From: a virus
Virus record (IMG/VR): IMGVR_UViG_3300009098_000014
Span: 1-41,010 of that record
Length of the DNA: 41,010 nucleotides
Reading direction: 5' to 3' (one strand)
The translations under genes were made by a program, and so were the position numbers. Below, in pieces: positions 32,162-39,576 of this stretch (position 1 is the first letter of the stretch; each line of letters starts with the position of its first letter). Under the pieces are notes generated by a model, which was not told where the DNA came from, did no database searches, and saw nothing but the letters and a program-made list of their open reading frames with translations.

Positions 32162-32224
32162 TGCAGCACTCATGGCTCCTCCCCTCTGGTTACCATCCGA
32201 GTACGCAAACGGCGGGCCAGGAAA

Positions 32225-32296
32225 AAACCTAGGCTATCTGCCGTTTGTAACGATCTTAGTGTAAAGTTTTCCAGAAACACGTGTAAGGCTAGGTTT
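32225..32296 (-). terminator. Inverted repeat with T-run after the 32295-32534 gene
   Basis: Arms AAACCTAG and CTAGGTTT lie 56 bp apart, and on the - strand the distal arm runs into TTTTTT. It may separate the upstream small genes from the PEP-CTERM gene. The long loop makes this weak. Confidence 0.3.
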
Positions 32297-32534
32297 ACGA
32301 TTTCGTCATCCGGGCGAGTTGGATCAGCGGGTGGGTCTCCAACTTCAGCTCGGCGGCGTTGGCACGCCGCTGCATCATCTCGATGGTCTCGACCAAGAGG
32401 CACCAGTCGCATCCCGCCTCGCGGCCGCCGGCATGGCGGTTGATCAGCCACGCCAACCGCTCATCTTTGTCTTCCGGCGGACGCTCCCGAGGGAGCGTCG
32501 GGTTGTTGACTTCCTCCAACATCTTACACGTCAT
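32295..32534 (-). CDS. Small hypothetical protein
   Basis: 79 residues. Pro/Glu-rich start (NPTLPRERPPEDKDERLAWL), one C-x2-C (GCDWC), then a helix (VETIEMMQRRANAAELKLET). It overlaps the upstream stop by 11 bp. The long ORF in another frame to 32170 is judged a shadow. Function unknown. Confidence 0.55.
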   Translation of the reverse strand: MTCKMLEEVNNPTLPRERPPEDKDERLAWLINRHAGGREAGCDWCLLVETIEMMQRRANAAELKLETHPLIQLARMTKS

Positions 32535-32826
32535 CCGATTCCACCTTTACTTCGCCGTCGAGATGCACGGTTAGGTCACTTAAGTCCAGCTGGTAAATCG
32601 ACGAGGCGATCTCGTTTACTGCCGACTTCAAGTCTTGCATCGCATCGGCGATATTCTGGATGACGTTATAGTCGCCACCCATCGGCCCTTCGATCATCAG
32701 GCGATTAGCCAGCGTGTGCACCGCATCGGCGAGCACGATCAGCCCGACGAGATTTGGGTTGGCTGCGGCGTAGCCCTCCTTAAAGAGGCTGTCGATCTCT
32801 TGGACGACAGCAGGTAAACTAGCCAT
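32524..32826 (-). CDS. Small helical hypothetical protein
   Basis: 100 residues from ATG 32826, which overlaps the DUF3150-like stop as TGATG. Mostly amphipathic helix (SLPAVVQEIDSLFKEGYAA, LVGLIVLADAVHTLANRL, QNIADAMQDLKSAVNEI), ending in an acidic strand segment. Tight coupling suggests a partner of the upstream protein. No known family recognised. Confidence 0.6.
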   Translation of the reverse strand: MASLPAVVQEIDSLFKEGYAAANPNLVGLIVLADAVHTLANRLMIEGPMGGDYNVIQNIADAMQDLKSAVNEIASSIYQLDLSDLTVHLDGEVKVESDDV

Positions 32827-33731
32827 CACAGCCCCCATTGAGTCATGCGGTCGGTGATACGACGCGCATCCTCGACGACGGATACTCGGGTAGCGGCGTT
32901 TTTGCGCAAGTCCGCCGCGTCGATGCCAGCGAGCATGTTCTTAATCTCCTGCGCGATCTCATCCACCCTTTCGTCTTTGCCCAGGTTCCACCCCGGCAAT
33001 AGCGTCACCAGTTCGCGTACCGCGTTGACGCTCGCCTCCTTAAAGCGGGTGTCCTCTTCTGCGAGCCGGCCGATCAGGTGCTCGATGCGCTCACGGGCTT
33101 CTGTCCACATCTGGCGGGTGGCGTCCGCCATCTGGTTTTCCCGGCGCTTGTTCAGATGAAATGACAAGCGTTCGATCATGCCAGCGGGTAATCCGCGAAA
33201 GCAGGTGCCGTCGGCTATCGGCTCCAGGTCTTTGTAGATGCGGAACTTAGATCGCACCTCTTCTGCGGTGGGGTAGTCACTCGCGACAAACATGCCGCCC
33301 AGGTTCGGCTGCGCGTCCCGGATCATCTGCGGGTACTTGGGCAAGAACTCTTCGAGCGCGTCGTTGGCCACCCGCTCCAATTGCCCGATCTCGGTGAGGT
33401 ATCTTCCCAACAGCGAGTGGGTGAGAAGGCGAGGCCCGGTCTTGCGGTCCGACAGGGGATCGCTGGCCCACGACAATGTCAGCTCGTAGTGACGCACCCG
33501 CACCGCAGCGAACGCCGACCGGGCAGCCTTTAAGGGCTGGTCGACACCGGCCAATGTGTTCTTCTGGAGATGGCCAACATTGCCTTTAGCATTGTGGAGG
33601 TGCTTCACGTCCTCCATGACCTTGCGGTCGGTCTTGACGCTGTCCCACACGCTGATTTTCATGTGGGCCAGCATCGCGGCTTCCTGCAAGGCTTTGCCAA
33701 GGTCGGTCTCAGTTACGTTCATCGTATCCAT
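32826..33731 (-). CDS. DUF3150-like protein, associated with the AAA+/VWA system
   Basis: 301 residues, mainly helical. ISVWDSVKTDRKVMEDVKH, a segment with TLSWASDPLSDRKTGPRLL, then ALEEFLPKYPQMIRDAQPN, GGMFVASDYPTAEEVRSKF and a C-terminal series of helices. This layout (W near a fixed site, then FL..YP and DYP..EEV..KF) resembles DUF3150, a family of unknown function often encoded with CobS-like AAA+ and CobT/VWA genes. The name is from memory. The palindrome at 33747 lies 16 bp upstream; AGGA precedes the start. Confidence 0.6.
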   Translation of the reverse strand: MDTMNVTETDLGKALQEAAMLAHMKISVWDSVKTDRKVMEDVKHLHNAKGNVGHLQKNTLAGVDQPLKAARSAFAAVRVRHYELTLSWASDPLSDRKTGPRLLTHSLLGRYLTEIGQLERVANDALEEFLPKYPQMIRDAQPNLGGMFVASDYPTAEEVRSKFRIYKDLEPIADGTCFRGLPAGMIERLSFHLNKRRENQMADATRQMWTEARERIEHLIGRLAEEDTRFKEASVNAVRELVTLLPGWNLGKDERVDEIAQEIKNMLAGIDAADLRKNAATRVSVVEDARRITDRMTQWGL

Positions 33732-33746
33732 AATAGTTTCCTTTGT

Positions 33747-33761
33747 GGTTACTCCCGGAGT
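33747..33761. repeat. Dispersed 15-bp palindrome upstream of the DUF3150-like gene
   Basis: TTACTCC-C-GGAGTAA, perfect arms, beginning 16 bp before the start at 33731. Confidence 0.95.
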
Positions 33762-33799
33762 AAGATCGCAGCGACCCGTGAGGGTTAGCCGCCAACGGG

Positions 33800-33843
33800 G
33801 CCGCCGACCGGTGTCAGGTCACAAGTCTGGCACCGGCGGCGGC
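33800..33843. other. GC-rich hairpin in the 33732-33873 gap
   Basis: Arms of 17-18 nt (starting GCCGCCGACCGGTGTCAG) pair with one mismatch and one bulge around a 9-nt loop. Very stable as RNA in either direction. No T-run on the transcribed strand. Possibly an attenuator or processing site before the DUF3150-like gene. Confidence 0.55.
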
Positions 33844-33850
33844 TTTGGAG

Positions 33851-33870
33851 TCTTACGTACGTACGTAAGA
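33851..33870. repeat. 20-bp perfect palindrome
   Basis: TCTTACGTACGTACGTAAGA, self-complementary over all 20 bases, 4 bp after the stop of the J-like gene. It contains three overlapping TACGTA units. Candidate operator. Unrelated in sequence to the 15-bp repeat except for the outer TTAC/GTAA. Confidence 0.7.
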
Positions 33871-33873
33871 ACG

Positions 33874-34773
33874 CTATTTGGATTTGCGTTCACGCTCTTT
33901 ACGCCATTGCATCATCTCTTCCGCATTTTTTGGCATCGGCGGTCCTGGCATTGTGATGGCAGGCTCATCCTGTTTAACTAGAACCTTTTCGAGCGAGCTG
34001 AACAACTGCAACGCTTCGGCAGCAGACGCGAACTTGTTGTGATCGGGATGTAGACACGCCAAGATTTTGCGGTAGTCGGCTCGGCTCATAACTCCCTTAT
34101 GGCTAGTGAGGATACGATCCGCCCGTGCGATCTTATCGTTGAAGTATTTGATGCGTATATCGAACTCTGCGCTTACCTTGGCTTTAATTTCGTCATACAA
34201 CTCGACGCGCAACTCCTCGCGAATCTTCTTAGTGGCAGCGCGCAATGCGGCGTCAAAGCGCTCTTTGGCTGAAGGCGACAGCGCAGGTGCTGTCACAGGT
34301 GGCGGCGGTGCAGGCTGAGTTGGCGTAGGCTGCGGCGTAGGTGCTGGTGCCGGTGCCGGTGCGGATTGCGGCGCTACCGGCGGCGCCACCGCAGGCTTTG
34401 GAGAAGGTGTCACTGTCGGCGTTATCAGAGCGCTCTGATAACGACTGAACTCGTGAAGGTAAATTGTCTCTAATGACCGCCGGTCCGTTGCTTCTAAACA
34501 CTTTCGTAATGCAACGGGATCGCGACCCATCGCAATAGCATTAGCTTTAACTGTGCGGTTTAAAATCTTATTGCCGAATCCGTTAGCTTCGCACCACTTA
34601 CCGAACTCGATATGCGCCGGGAAGTCGGCACGAGCTGCAGCGAGAGCTATGCACAATCCCATCTTGATCTCGACCCACTCCTTGGCGTTGGCGGCCTCTT
34701 TGGTCAGCCACGACTTGATCTCGACTGCCAGCCGGTCGCGGCGCGACGGCATGGACGTAACGTTATCGGACAT
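33874..34773 (-). CDS. Protein with DUF3102-like N terminus and J-like HPD motif
   Basis: 299 residues from ATG 34773 (MSDNVTSMPSRRDRL), with GGAGG upstream. Residues 20-75 (EWVEIKMGLCIALAAARADF, EFGKWCEANGFGNKILNR) resemble DUF3102/KfrA-type DNA-associated helices. A long Pro/Ala linker covers about 120-170. The C-terminal helices hold YRKILACLHPDHNK with H242-P243-D244, then AAEALQLFSSLEKVL, like helices II-III of a J-domain. J-domains stimulate host DnaK. A co-chaperone role next to a AAA+/VWA system is plausible inference. Confidence 0.6.
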   Translation of the reverse strand: MSDNVTSMPSRRDRLAVEIKSWLTKEAANAKEWVEIKMGLCIALAAARADFPAHIEFGKWCEANGFGNKILNRTVKANAIAMGRDPVALRKCLEATDRRSLETIYLHEFSRYQSALITPTVTPSPKPAVAPPVAPQSAPAPAPAPTPQPTPTQPAPPPPVTAPALSPSAKERFDAALRAATKKIREELRVELYDEIKAKVSAEFDIRIKYFNDKIARADRILTSHKGVMSRADYRKILACLHPDHNKFASAAEALQLFSSLEKVLVKQDEPAITMPGPPMPKNAEEMMQWRKERERKSK

Positions 34774-34794
34774 GTCAATTCCTCCGAGTAAAGC

Positions 34795-34818
34795 GGGCGG
34801 CGGCATTAGCCGCCGCCC
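34795..34818. terminator. Strong hairpin between two - strand genes, terminator-like on the + strand
   Basis: GGGCGGCGGC-ATTA-GCCGCCGCCC, perfect 10-bp stem, followed on the + strand by TAGTTTTATTTA. In the direction of the genes no T-run follows, and a ribosome site lies just past it. It may stop antisense transcription or separate translation units. Confidence 0.5.
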
Positions 34819-34827
34819 TAGTTTTAT

Positions 34828-35238
34828 TTAGGTGTTGTTAGTGGGCGTCTGCGACAGGAAGTAGCGGGCGAGCGCTGCCTCCTTGCGCTGCTTACGGCTG
34901 ATATTGTACTTCTTAGCGACCCGCCGCATCAGTAACATCAACTGGTGCTCGCGAGCCGCTTCCACGAGCGGGAACCCGCCGTGCTCGTGGGCATAAGCCT
35001 TGATCTTTAAGGCTGCGAGGACGTCATCCGTAGTCGTCGCCCCGCTAACGGACGAGCCCCGGTCGATGGCCGCCAACAACAGCCGGTACGCCGGGTCCGT
35101 GTCGTACAGTATGACGTGGATCACATCCACTTCGTCGAGCAACACGTGATCCCTTTTCATCACGTCTTGCATATCCTTTGCCGTTGCCGGCATCGGCTGT
35201 ACGAAATTGTGAAGCAACGCGATATTACTCGTAGCCAT
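34828..35238 (-). CDS. Hypothetical protein in the AAA+/VWA cluster
   Basis: 136 residues from ATG 35238 (MATSNIALLHNFVQPMP), chosen because GGAG lies 7 nt upstream; an in-frame ATG at 35250 lacks a site. Alpha/beta start (DEVDVIHVILYDTDPAYRLL), a central helix pair, and a basic end (KKYNISRKQRKEAALARYFL). No family recognised. Position suggests a link to the neighbouring ATPase. Confidence 0.6.
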   Translation of the reverse strand: MATSNIALLHNFVQPMPATAKDMQDVMKRDHVLLDEVDVIHVILYDTDPAYRLLLAAIDRGSSVSGATTTDDVLAALKIKAYAHEHGGFPLVEAAREHQLMLLMRRVAKKYNISRKQRKEAALARYFLSQTPTNNT

Positions 35239-35293
35239 ATTTTTCTCCATTGGTTTCCATCCGATTAGATTTCGTCAGGTTACATTCCACCTC

Positions 35294-36499
35294 CTAGCTA
35301 TGGGCTGCGAATAAGACCTGTTTGTTCTTGCGCTGGAAGTCCCGGTACTCAGGCAATGGGAAGACGAACTTGGCCCGCCTGTCGTCCCGGCAGATCGTGT
35401 TCACCGCAAAGACGCCCATGTCCTGGTGCATGCGGCCGATGTAGCGCAGGAACGCGCCGGCATTGTGCTGCGCGATGTGCTCGACCAATTTGAACGTCGC
35501 GACCATCTGCCCGTCTTGGCCGGCTGGTAACTTAGCGACCATCGGGGCTTTAATAATGTCCTCGATGTCCGGCATCTGGTCGGCGTATTTGAGGTGTGCC
35601 AGATATTGTCCTGCCGCACCGGTGCCGATCCAGGCCGCGACCATCTCGTGCGCTAGCGGATCGTCGAGATCGAGCAACTCGCCTTTATCGACTTGTTCCT
35701 GCGAGCGGATAGCTCGCAGGTCCTTGTCCATCAGGCATAATGAGCGCGGGGTGGCGAACTGGTCGTAGCCTTCCGGCACGGTGTCCCTAAAGACCACGCC
35801 AGGATGCTGCTGGGCAAAGCTGACGGTGAGGTAATGCGGGCGCAGGTTATCGCGCTGCGTCTCCACCCAGATCAGCCAGGGGTTTAACCGCCCCTCGATG
35901 TTTAATAATCCACGACGGTTGATGATGAACATCAGCTCGCGTAATACCCCCGACCGATCACTGGTGCGGTTGCTTGCAGATATTACCCGGTAAGTTTTGG
36001 GCAGTACCCAGTTGCCGACGCGGCCGTGCAACAGGAGTTCTGCAGACGGCTTTTTCACGTCGTCGTCGGCTTGCCCCCACTCGTCGAGGAATAAGACGCC
36101 CACTTCGGGCAATGGCCCCGTCCATGAGGTCGCTGTACCGGCTTCATGCCAGCGTACAGGCATGTCAGGATTGCCCGTGGGTTCGCACACCCACGTATTC
36201 TGCGGCCCCGGCATCCACGGCGGCGTCGAGAAGACGGTGATCGGCACTGGCCCGTCGGGATTCTTGATGGGAATCATGAATCCGCGAACGTCCGGACTCG
36301 TGATCGTCGCCAGCATAAAGACGACGAGGCCAATGGGCTGGTTCAGGGTAGTTGCCAGCATCTCGACATACTGGAACTGGCTGTCGGACTTGCCGACGCC
36401 TGGGCTGGAATTGAGCTGATAGGAATTGGGGCGCTCTCGTCGTGAGAGCGCCGCGAGGTGGGTCTGTAACAAGAAGTCTTTAGCCCGTATGAGATCCAT
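35294..36499 (-). CDS. MoxR/CobS-like AAA+ ATPase
   Basis: 401 residues from ATG 36499 (MDLIRAKDFLLQTHLAAL), with AGGGG upstream. Walker A NSSPGVGKSD near 30-40; PDVRGFMIP as a MoxR-type loop; Walker B GVLFLDEWGQ near 135-143; sensor 1 ISASNRTSDRSG; ATPRSLCLMDKDL toward the lid. MoxR/CobS ATPases work with VWA proteins to insert metals or remodel complexes. The VWA partner is encoded at 29899-31185 and a DUF3150-like protein lies between. The open frame extends to 36568 but lacks a better start. Confidence 0.82.
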   Translation of the reverse strand: MDLIRAKDFLLQTHLAALSRRERPNSYQLNSSPGVGKSDSQFQYVEMLATTLNQPIGLVVFMLATITSPDVRGFMIPIKNPDGPVPITVFSTPPWMPGPQNTWVCEPTGNPDMPVRWHEAGTATSWTGPLPEVGVLFLDEWGQADDDVKKPSAELLLHGRVGNWVLPKTYRVISASNRTSDRSGVLRELMFIINRRGLLNIEGRLNPWLIWVETQRDNLRPHYLTVSFAQQHPGVVFRDTVPEGYDQFATPRSLCLMDKDLRAIRSQEQVDKGELLDLDDPLAHEMVAAWIGTGAAGQYLAHLKYADQMPDIEDIIKAPMVAKLPAGQDGQMVATFKLVEHIAQHNAGAFLRYIGRMHQDMGVFAVNTICRDDRRAKFVFPLPEYRDFQRKNKQVLFAAHS

Positions 36500-36509
36500 C
36501 CGTGTCCCC

Positions 36510-36704
36510 TTATTTTTCACGAAGCTGCTTCGCCATGTGTTCCAGCAGATCGGAGAGAATGTCGACAACGCTAGGGTCGACAGTCTGCACCGAAAAGCCG
36601 TTGCCTTTATCGCCGCCGAGAACGACGACCATTACGCAGTCTGCGTTAGTCATCTCACGCACAACTGTGCAGGCGTCGTCATATTTGCCGGGACCGAGTG
36701 CCAT
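36510..36704 (-). CDS. Small conserved phage protein
   Basis: 64 residues. LGPGKYDDACTVVREMTNAD, VMVVVLGGDKGNGFSV, then a helix (PSVVDILSDLLEHMAKQL). Phage proteins with this 'lGPGKYDd...GDKG.GFSvq' order are widespread and uncharacterised. It lies 10 bp upstream of the MoxR start and 1 bp after the previous gene. Confidence 0.65.
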   Translation of the reverse strand: MALGPGKYDDACTVVREMTNADCVMVVVLGGDKGNGFSVQTVDPSVVDILSDLLEHMAKQLREK

Positions 36705-36705
36705 G

Positions 36706-36915
36706 TCACTTAACCAGCCAAGGGGTTCTGCGCGCCCGCATCCGCTCGTTGTTGAGCGCGCGCTGGTGCTCGAATTTGAGGTCGATCAGGAGCCGCATCA
36801 TCTCACGTAGCGACAGCTCGTCGATACCTTCCCAGTCGATGTTATAGTGTCGGCCAGTAGCGACGCGGATGTCGGCGCGCAACTGGTGGATCAGGTGACT
36901 GCGTACTGGTGTCAT
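36706..36915 (-). CDS. Small hypothetical protein
   Basis: 69 residues from ATG 36915 (MTPVRSHLIHQLRADIRVAT), with GGATGGAG upstream; an in-frame ATG at 36927 overlaps that site. Helical and basic, with WEGIDELSLREMMRLLIDLK. The frame extends to 37011 through the palindrome and a TATAAT, which is judged non-coding. First gene after the promoter at 37035-37063. Confidence 0.6.
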   Translation of the reverse strand: MTPVRSHLIHQLRADIRVATGRHYNIDWEGIDELSLREMMRLLIDLKFEHQRALNNERMRARRTPWLVK

Positions 36916-36977
36916 TGATAGCTCCATCCGTTGATAGTTTATATTATACAGCGCCCTACCGGGCGCAGTAGCTTCGC

Positions 36978-36992
36978 TTACTCCGGGAGTAA
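36978..36992. repeat. Dispersed 15-bp palindrome in a promoter leader
   Basis: TTACTCC-G-GGAGTAA, perfect arms. It lies about 36-50 bp downstream of the predicted start of the transcript from the 37035-37063 promoter and 63 bp before ATG 36915. Confidence 0.95.
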
Positions 36993-37034
36993 CGTTTTTT
37001 GGCCTGCTCACCTCACCACGTTGTTAAAGAAAAC

Positions 37035-37063
37035 ATTATAACATAACCTATAGATCAAATCAA
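37035..37063 (-). promoter_or_regulatory. Sigma70-type promoter for the MoxR operon
   Basis: -35 TTGATT (37063-37058), 17-bp spacer, -10 TATAAT (37040-37035) on the - strand. It lies directly downstream of a terminator in an AT-rich gap. A second TATAAT at 36948-36943 has no -35. Confidence 0.7.
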
Positions 37064-37102
37064 CAAAAAAATATGGACGGTGGAATAAATCCACCGTCCT
37101 TA
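37064..37102 (-). terminator. Intrinsic terminator after the 37111-37923 gene
   Basis: GGACGGTGG-AATAAAT-CCACCGTCC, 9-bp stem and 7-nt loop, then ATATTTTTTTG on the - strand. Ends the early transcript just before the next promoter. Confidence 0.85.
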
Positions 37103-37110
37103 TGAAAGGG

Positions 37111-37923
37111 TTACGGCAGTTTCTTCGCCTTCGCTTCCACGTTGACTACGCGACCGTTGAGACGGACGAATTGCGCCCGCGCATCCTCGACGATGTCATT
37201 AAGGTTGCTTAATTCTTTACGAAGCGCCGCCACCTCCGCCTTGACTGCCTCGACAGCCGGGTCGGCTTTGAGGGGCCCATAGGCCAGTTCCCGGTACTCG
37301 GTGACATATTTTCTCGGAATATTGGTCTCCTTGGCTACGCGCTCATCGTCATAGTTGTCGATATACCTGCCGAGCTGGTCATCGAAGTGAATGTCCAGAA
37401 GCCGGCGCATCCGCGCCTTCTCGTTGGCGGTCAGCGTGGTGCGACCGACGGTGTCGTCGGCGTCGGATTGGGCCTGCGCCGCCGCGAGCACCGCTGTGCT
37501 GGTGCTGGGCATCGTGGTGGGCACGAAGCTATTGGCCGTCTTTGCCATGGTTTCCTCCGAGGGTAGCGTAAACACGATCTCAATGCCGTCCGGACTGTCG
37601 GTCACCTCGACAGTGGACGGGTCGACGCGCTGGAATGTTTTCTTGCCGGTGACACAGGTGGGGCAAACGCACGCTTTGGGTTTGAACGCGTCGTAGTGCC
37701 AGCCCAGCCCGCGCATCTTCTTGTCGACAAAACGCGGGTCGGCCCCGCCGGTGTTCCAGTGCACGCGGGTTTCCTCGCCGCACTCGATGCAGTGGGTGAC
37801 GATATAGGTCTGGTACCCGCCATTCTCGAACACGCTGACAGTGTCATACGCGGCAGGAGTGCCGCGTATGTTGCTGATGGCTTGTTTGGGTTTATGGATA
37901 GCGCCCGAACCAGAGGTCTTCAT
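37111..37923 (-). CDS. Zinc-ribbon plus helical phage protein
   Basis: 270 residues from ATG 37923 (MKTSGSGAIHKPKQAISNIR), with AAGGA upstream. CIECGEE and CVCPTC at about 50-90 make a split zinc ribbon. The second half resembles a separate phage family: a helix near KARMRRLLDIHFDDQLGRY, then DDERVAKETNIPRKYVTEYR, an HTH-like element, then a coiled coil (ALRKELSNLNDIVEDA). Could be a fusion of two small phage proteins; DNA binding is suggested. Followed by a terminator. Confidence 0.6.
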   Translation of the reverse strand: MKTSGSGAIHKPKQAISNIRGTPAAYDTVSVFENGGYQTYIVTHCIECGEETRVHWNTGGADPRFVDKKMRGLGWHYDAFKPKACVCPTCVTGKKTFQRVDPSTVEVTDSPDGIEIVFTLPSEETMAKTANSFVPTTMPSTSTAVLAAAQAQSDADDTVGRTTLTANEKARMRRLLDIHFDDQLGRYIDNYDDERVAKETNIPRKYVTEYRELAYGPLKADPAVEAVKAEVAALRKELSNLNDIVEDARAQFVRLNGRVVNVEAKAKKLP

Positions 37924-38150
37924 TGAGGTTCCTTTCGATTGTTCGGCACATACGCGACACCGAAGACTTGACGGTACGCAGCGCGCCTCGCGGCGTCTTC
38001 GCGCAGCACATGGTCGCGGTTGTTGTGTTTCCATAAGCGCACCCGCGCGCGCTCGCACTCGCGACACTGGCCGCCTTTGTAGCGACCGACGTGCTCAATA
38101 TTATGGCCTCGCAGGCAAGTATCTTGTCCAGTCATTTGTGTGTCATCCAT
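37920..38150 (-). CDS. Endonuclease VII-type N-terminal zinc domain protein
   Basis: 76 residues from ATG 38150 (TAATG overlap); an internal ATG at 38135 is possible. CLRGHNIEHVGRYKGGQCRE-C followed by a basic helix resembles the first 50 residues of the broken endonuclease VII gene at 15311 (C..GH...R.Y.xG..C.EC.R). It lacks CxxC and DHDH of the catalytic part. Probably a DNA-binding fragment or stand-alone zinc protein. Confidence 0.55.
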   Translation of the reverse strand: MDDTQMTGQDTCLRGHNIEHVGRYKGGQCRECERARVRLWKHNNRDHVLREDAARRAAYRQVFGVAYVPNNRKEPQ

Positions 38151-38467
38151 TAGGGGTTAGTGGAAGCGAGGTCGCTGACGATGGTGATGGCGGCGTCGAG
38201 CAGGTCGTGCGCTTGCTGCACGGCTAACTCCGCATCGCCGCCGGTGTCACGGGTCAGTATGGCGGCGTAATATGCGTAGACCACGGCCATCACGATGCCG
38301 GCTTCGCGCGGAGTGGTGTTTAGGACCAGCCAGGGGTTAATCAGTTCTATAACAGCGACAACTTTGGCCGGTATCTGCTCGACGGGTGCGTGGATTGTCC
38401 GGCTCATCTCCATGTGGGCTCGGAGGCGGCCGACGATGTCAGAAGGGTCTTCACCCTTAGCGCTCAT
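38150..38467 (-). CDS. Small hypothetical protein
   Basis: 105 residues from ATG 38467 (MSAKGEDPSDIVGRLRAHM), with GGAG upstream. A long helical centre (PAKVVAVIELINPWLVLNTT, AGIVMAVVYAYYAAILTRD) may be weakly membrane-associated or a helical bundle. The frame upstream to 38530 is the Pro/Ser translation of the adjacent tandem repeat and is rejected. Function unknown. Confidence 0.55.
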   Translation of the reverse strand: MSAKGEDPSDIVGRLRAHMEMSRTIHAPVEQIPAKVVAVIELINPWLVLNTTPREAGIVMAVVYAYYAAILTRDTGGDAELAVQQAHDLLDAAITIVSDLASTNP

Positions 38468-38471
38468 GGTG

Positions 38472-38972
38472 TCACTCCTTAGCGGGCTTGGCGGGCTTGG
38501 CGGGCTTGGTGGGCTTATACTCGATGGCACCGCCTATCAGGGGCGAGTGGGAGCGCACTCCATGAACCACGCGGTGGGTCTGGCGCGGCGCTGCGGTGCC
38601 AGTGGTGCGTTTGCCCTTGCCACCCTGTAATGGGCCACCCGACCGGGCCTTGGGGGTCAGCGGCGTAACGCGGTAGGTGCCTTCCGAGAACCCGCCGCCG
38701 CGATCAAAAGCCGACAACTCCTGGCGCACTACCTCCGGCAATTGGTAGCGCAGCCAGTGGTCGTCATGACGGATGTACAGGCGTGACAGATAGGCCCGCG
38801 CCTCGACGTGGAGGGAGCGGGTGCAGGCGGCGGCCAACGCGCAGCGTTCGGGGTCCTTGCGACGGTTGGGCTTGACGTCTTCCTTGATTACTTCGATCCA
38901 CAATGGTTCGGTGGCGTCATACACCGGCAGCCCGTCGAGGGTCTGAATGCGACGTGATTTGGTAGTGTTCAT
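38472..38972 (-). CDS. Conserved phage protein with Lys-Pro-Ala tail
   Basis: 166 residues from ATG 38972, with AAGGA 10 nt upstream; TTG at 38981 is an alternative. DVKPNRRKDPERCALAAACT, LYIRHDDHWLRYQLPE and ELSAFDRGGGFSEGTYRV are typical of a widespread uncharacterised phage family. The C terminus is a simple repeat (KPTKPAKPAKPAK) encoded by a 9-bp tandem repeat. Function unknown. Confidence 0.65.
   Translation of the reverse strand: MNTTKSRRIQTLDGLPVYDATEPLWIEVIKEDVKPNRRKDPERCALAAACTRSLHVEARAYLSRLYIRHDDHWLRYQLPEVVRQELSAFDRGGGFSEGTYRVTPLTPKARSGGPLQGGKGKRTTGTAAPRQTHRVVHGVRSHSPLIGGAIEYKPTKPAKPAKPAKE
38482..38517. repeat. 9-bp tandem repeat, four units
   Basis: GCGGGCTTG repeated three times plus GTGGGCTTA. 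It encodes KPA/KPT repeats at the end of the 38472-38972 gene. A slippage-prone site. Confidence 0.85.
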
Positions 38973-38977
38973 ATGTG

Positions 38978-39283
38978 TCAATCCTTACGGTTACTTGGGT
39001 TACTCCGGGAGTACACCACTCGCCGGAGGTCGGGGTCGTAAGCGAGCCTCGACTCGTGTTCCGTGGTCAGTGGGTAGACGAGGTCGTGCACGCTGGTGCA
39101 CGCGAGGTGGAAGGGGCAGCGCAGGAACCACGCCCCGATCCGGGTGGTGGGCGGTACGACGCGCTGGATGACCACCCAAACGCCATCCCCGTCGGGAGAT
39201 GGCGTCAGGGAAGCTGCGTGGGAGCCGTCAGACGAGGTTATCGTCATGGCCGGGCCGGATAGGCCCGGATCGTTGTCTGGCAT
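38978..39283 (-). CDS. Small hypothetical protein
   Basis: 101 residues from ATG 39283 (MPDNDPGLSGPAMTITSSDG), with AGGAG upstream. Beta-rich (GVWVVIQRVVPPTTRIGAWF), ending with a short basic tail encoded partly by the palindrome at 39000-39014 (VYSRSNPS). Function unknown. Confidence 0.5.
   Translation of the reverse strand: MPDNDPGLSGPAMTITSSDGSHAASLTPSPDGDGVWVVIQRVVPPTTRIGAWFLRCPFHLACTSVHDLVYPLTTEHESRLAYDPDLRRVVYSRSNPSNRKD
39000..39014. repeat. Dispersed palindrome, near-perfect copy
   Basis: TTACTCCGGGAGTAC, one terminal mismatch. It starts 28 bp before ATG 38972 and is inside the 3' end of the upstream gene. Confidence 0.85.
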
Positions 39284-39328
39284 CTGGCGGGTCTCCTGGC
39301 GGGTTCTATGGTATCCGCCCTCGTTGTA

Positions 39329-39571
39329 TTAATTCAGCCAGCACCACAGCTTGTAGCCAAGTGCCGACTTGGCTTCGGCCAGATATCGCTCGGCGTCTTC
39401 TACCCGCCAAGCGTCGTCGCTCCCGGCGGGATGCCAGCGCCGCGCGTCTTTTAAGTCGCTGACGGCGGACTCATAGTTTTGACGGCCGCCGTCTACCCAA
39501 ACGGTCTTTAACCACACGCCAATGACGACGCCGAAGCCGACGCAGATTATTGTCACAACAACTTCTTCCAT
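39329..39571 (-). CDS. Small membrane-anchored protein
   Basis: 80 residues. Hydrophobic N terminus EEVVVTIICVGFGVVIGVWL (about 2-22) is a single TM or uncleaved signal anchor, followed by a charged helical cytoplasmic part (NYESAVSDLKDARRW, EDAERYLAEAKSALGY). The palindrome at 39577 supplies GGGAG 8 nt before the ATG. Function unknown. Confidence 0.6.
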   Translation of the reverse strand: MEEVVVTIICVGFGVVIGVWLKTVWVDGGRQNYESAVSDLKDARRWHPAGSDDAWRVEDAERYLAEAKSALGYKLWCWLN

Positions 39572-39576
39572 GTTGA

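Noticed and set aside
32170-32451. 93-codon - strand ORF overlapping the 32295-32534 gene
   Set aside because: Arg/Pro-rich shadow composition, no start signal, and it crosses the inverted repeat with T-run.
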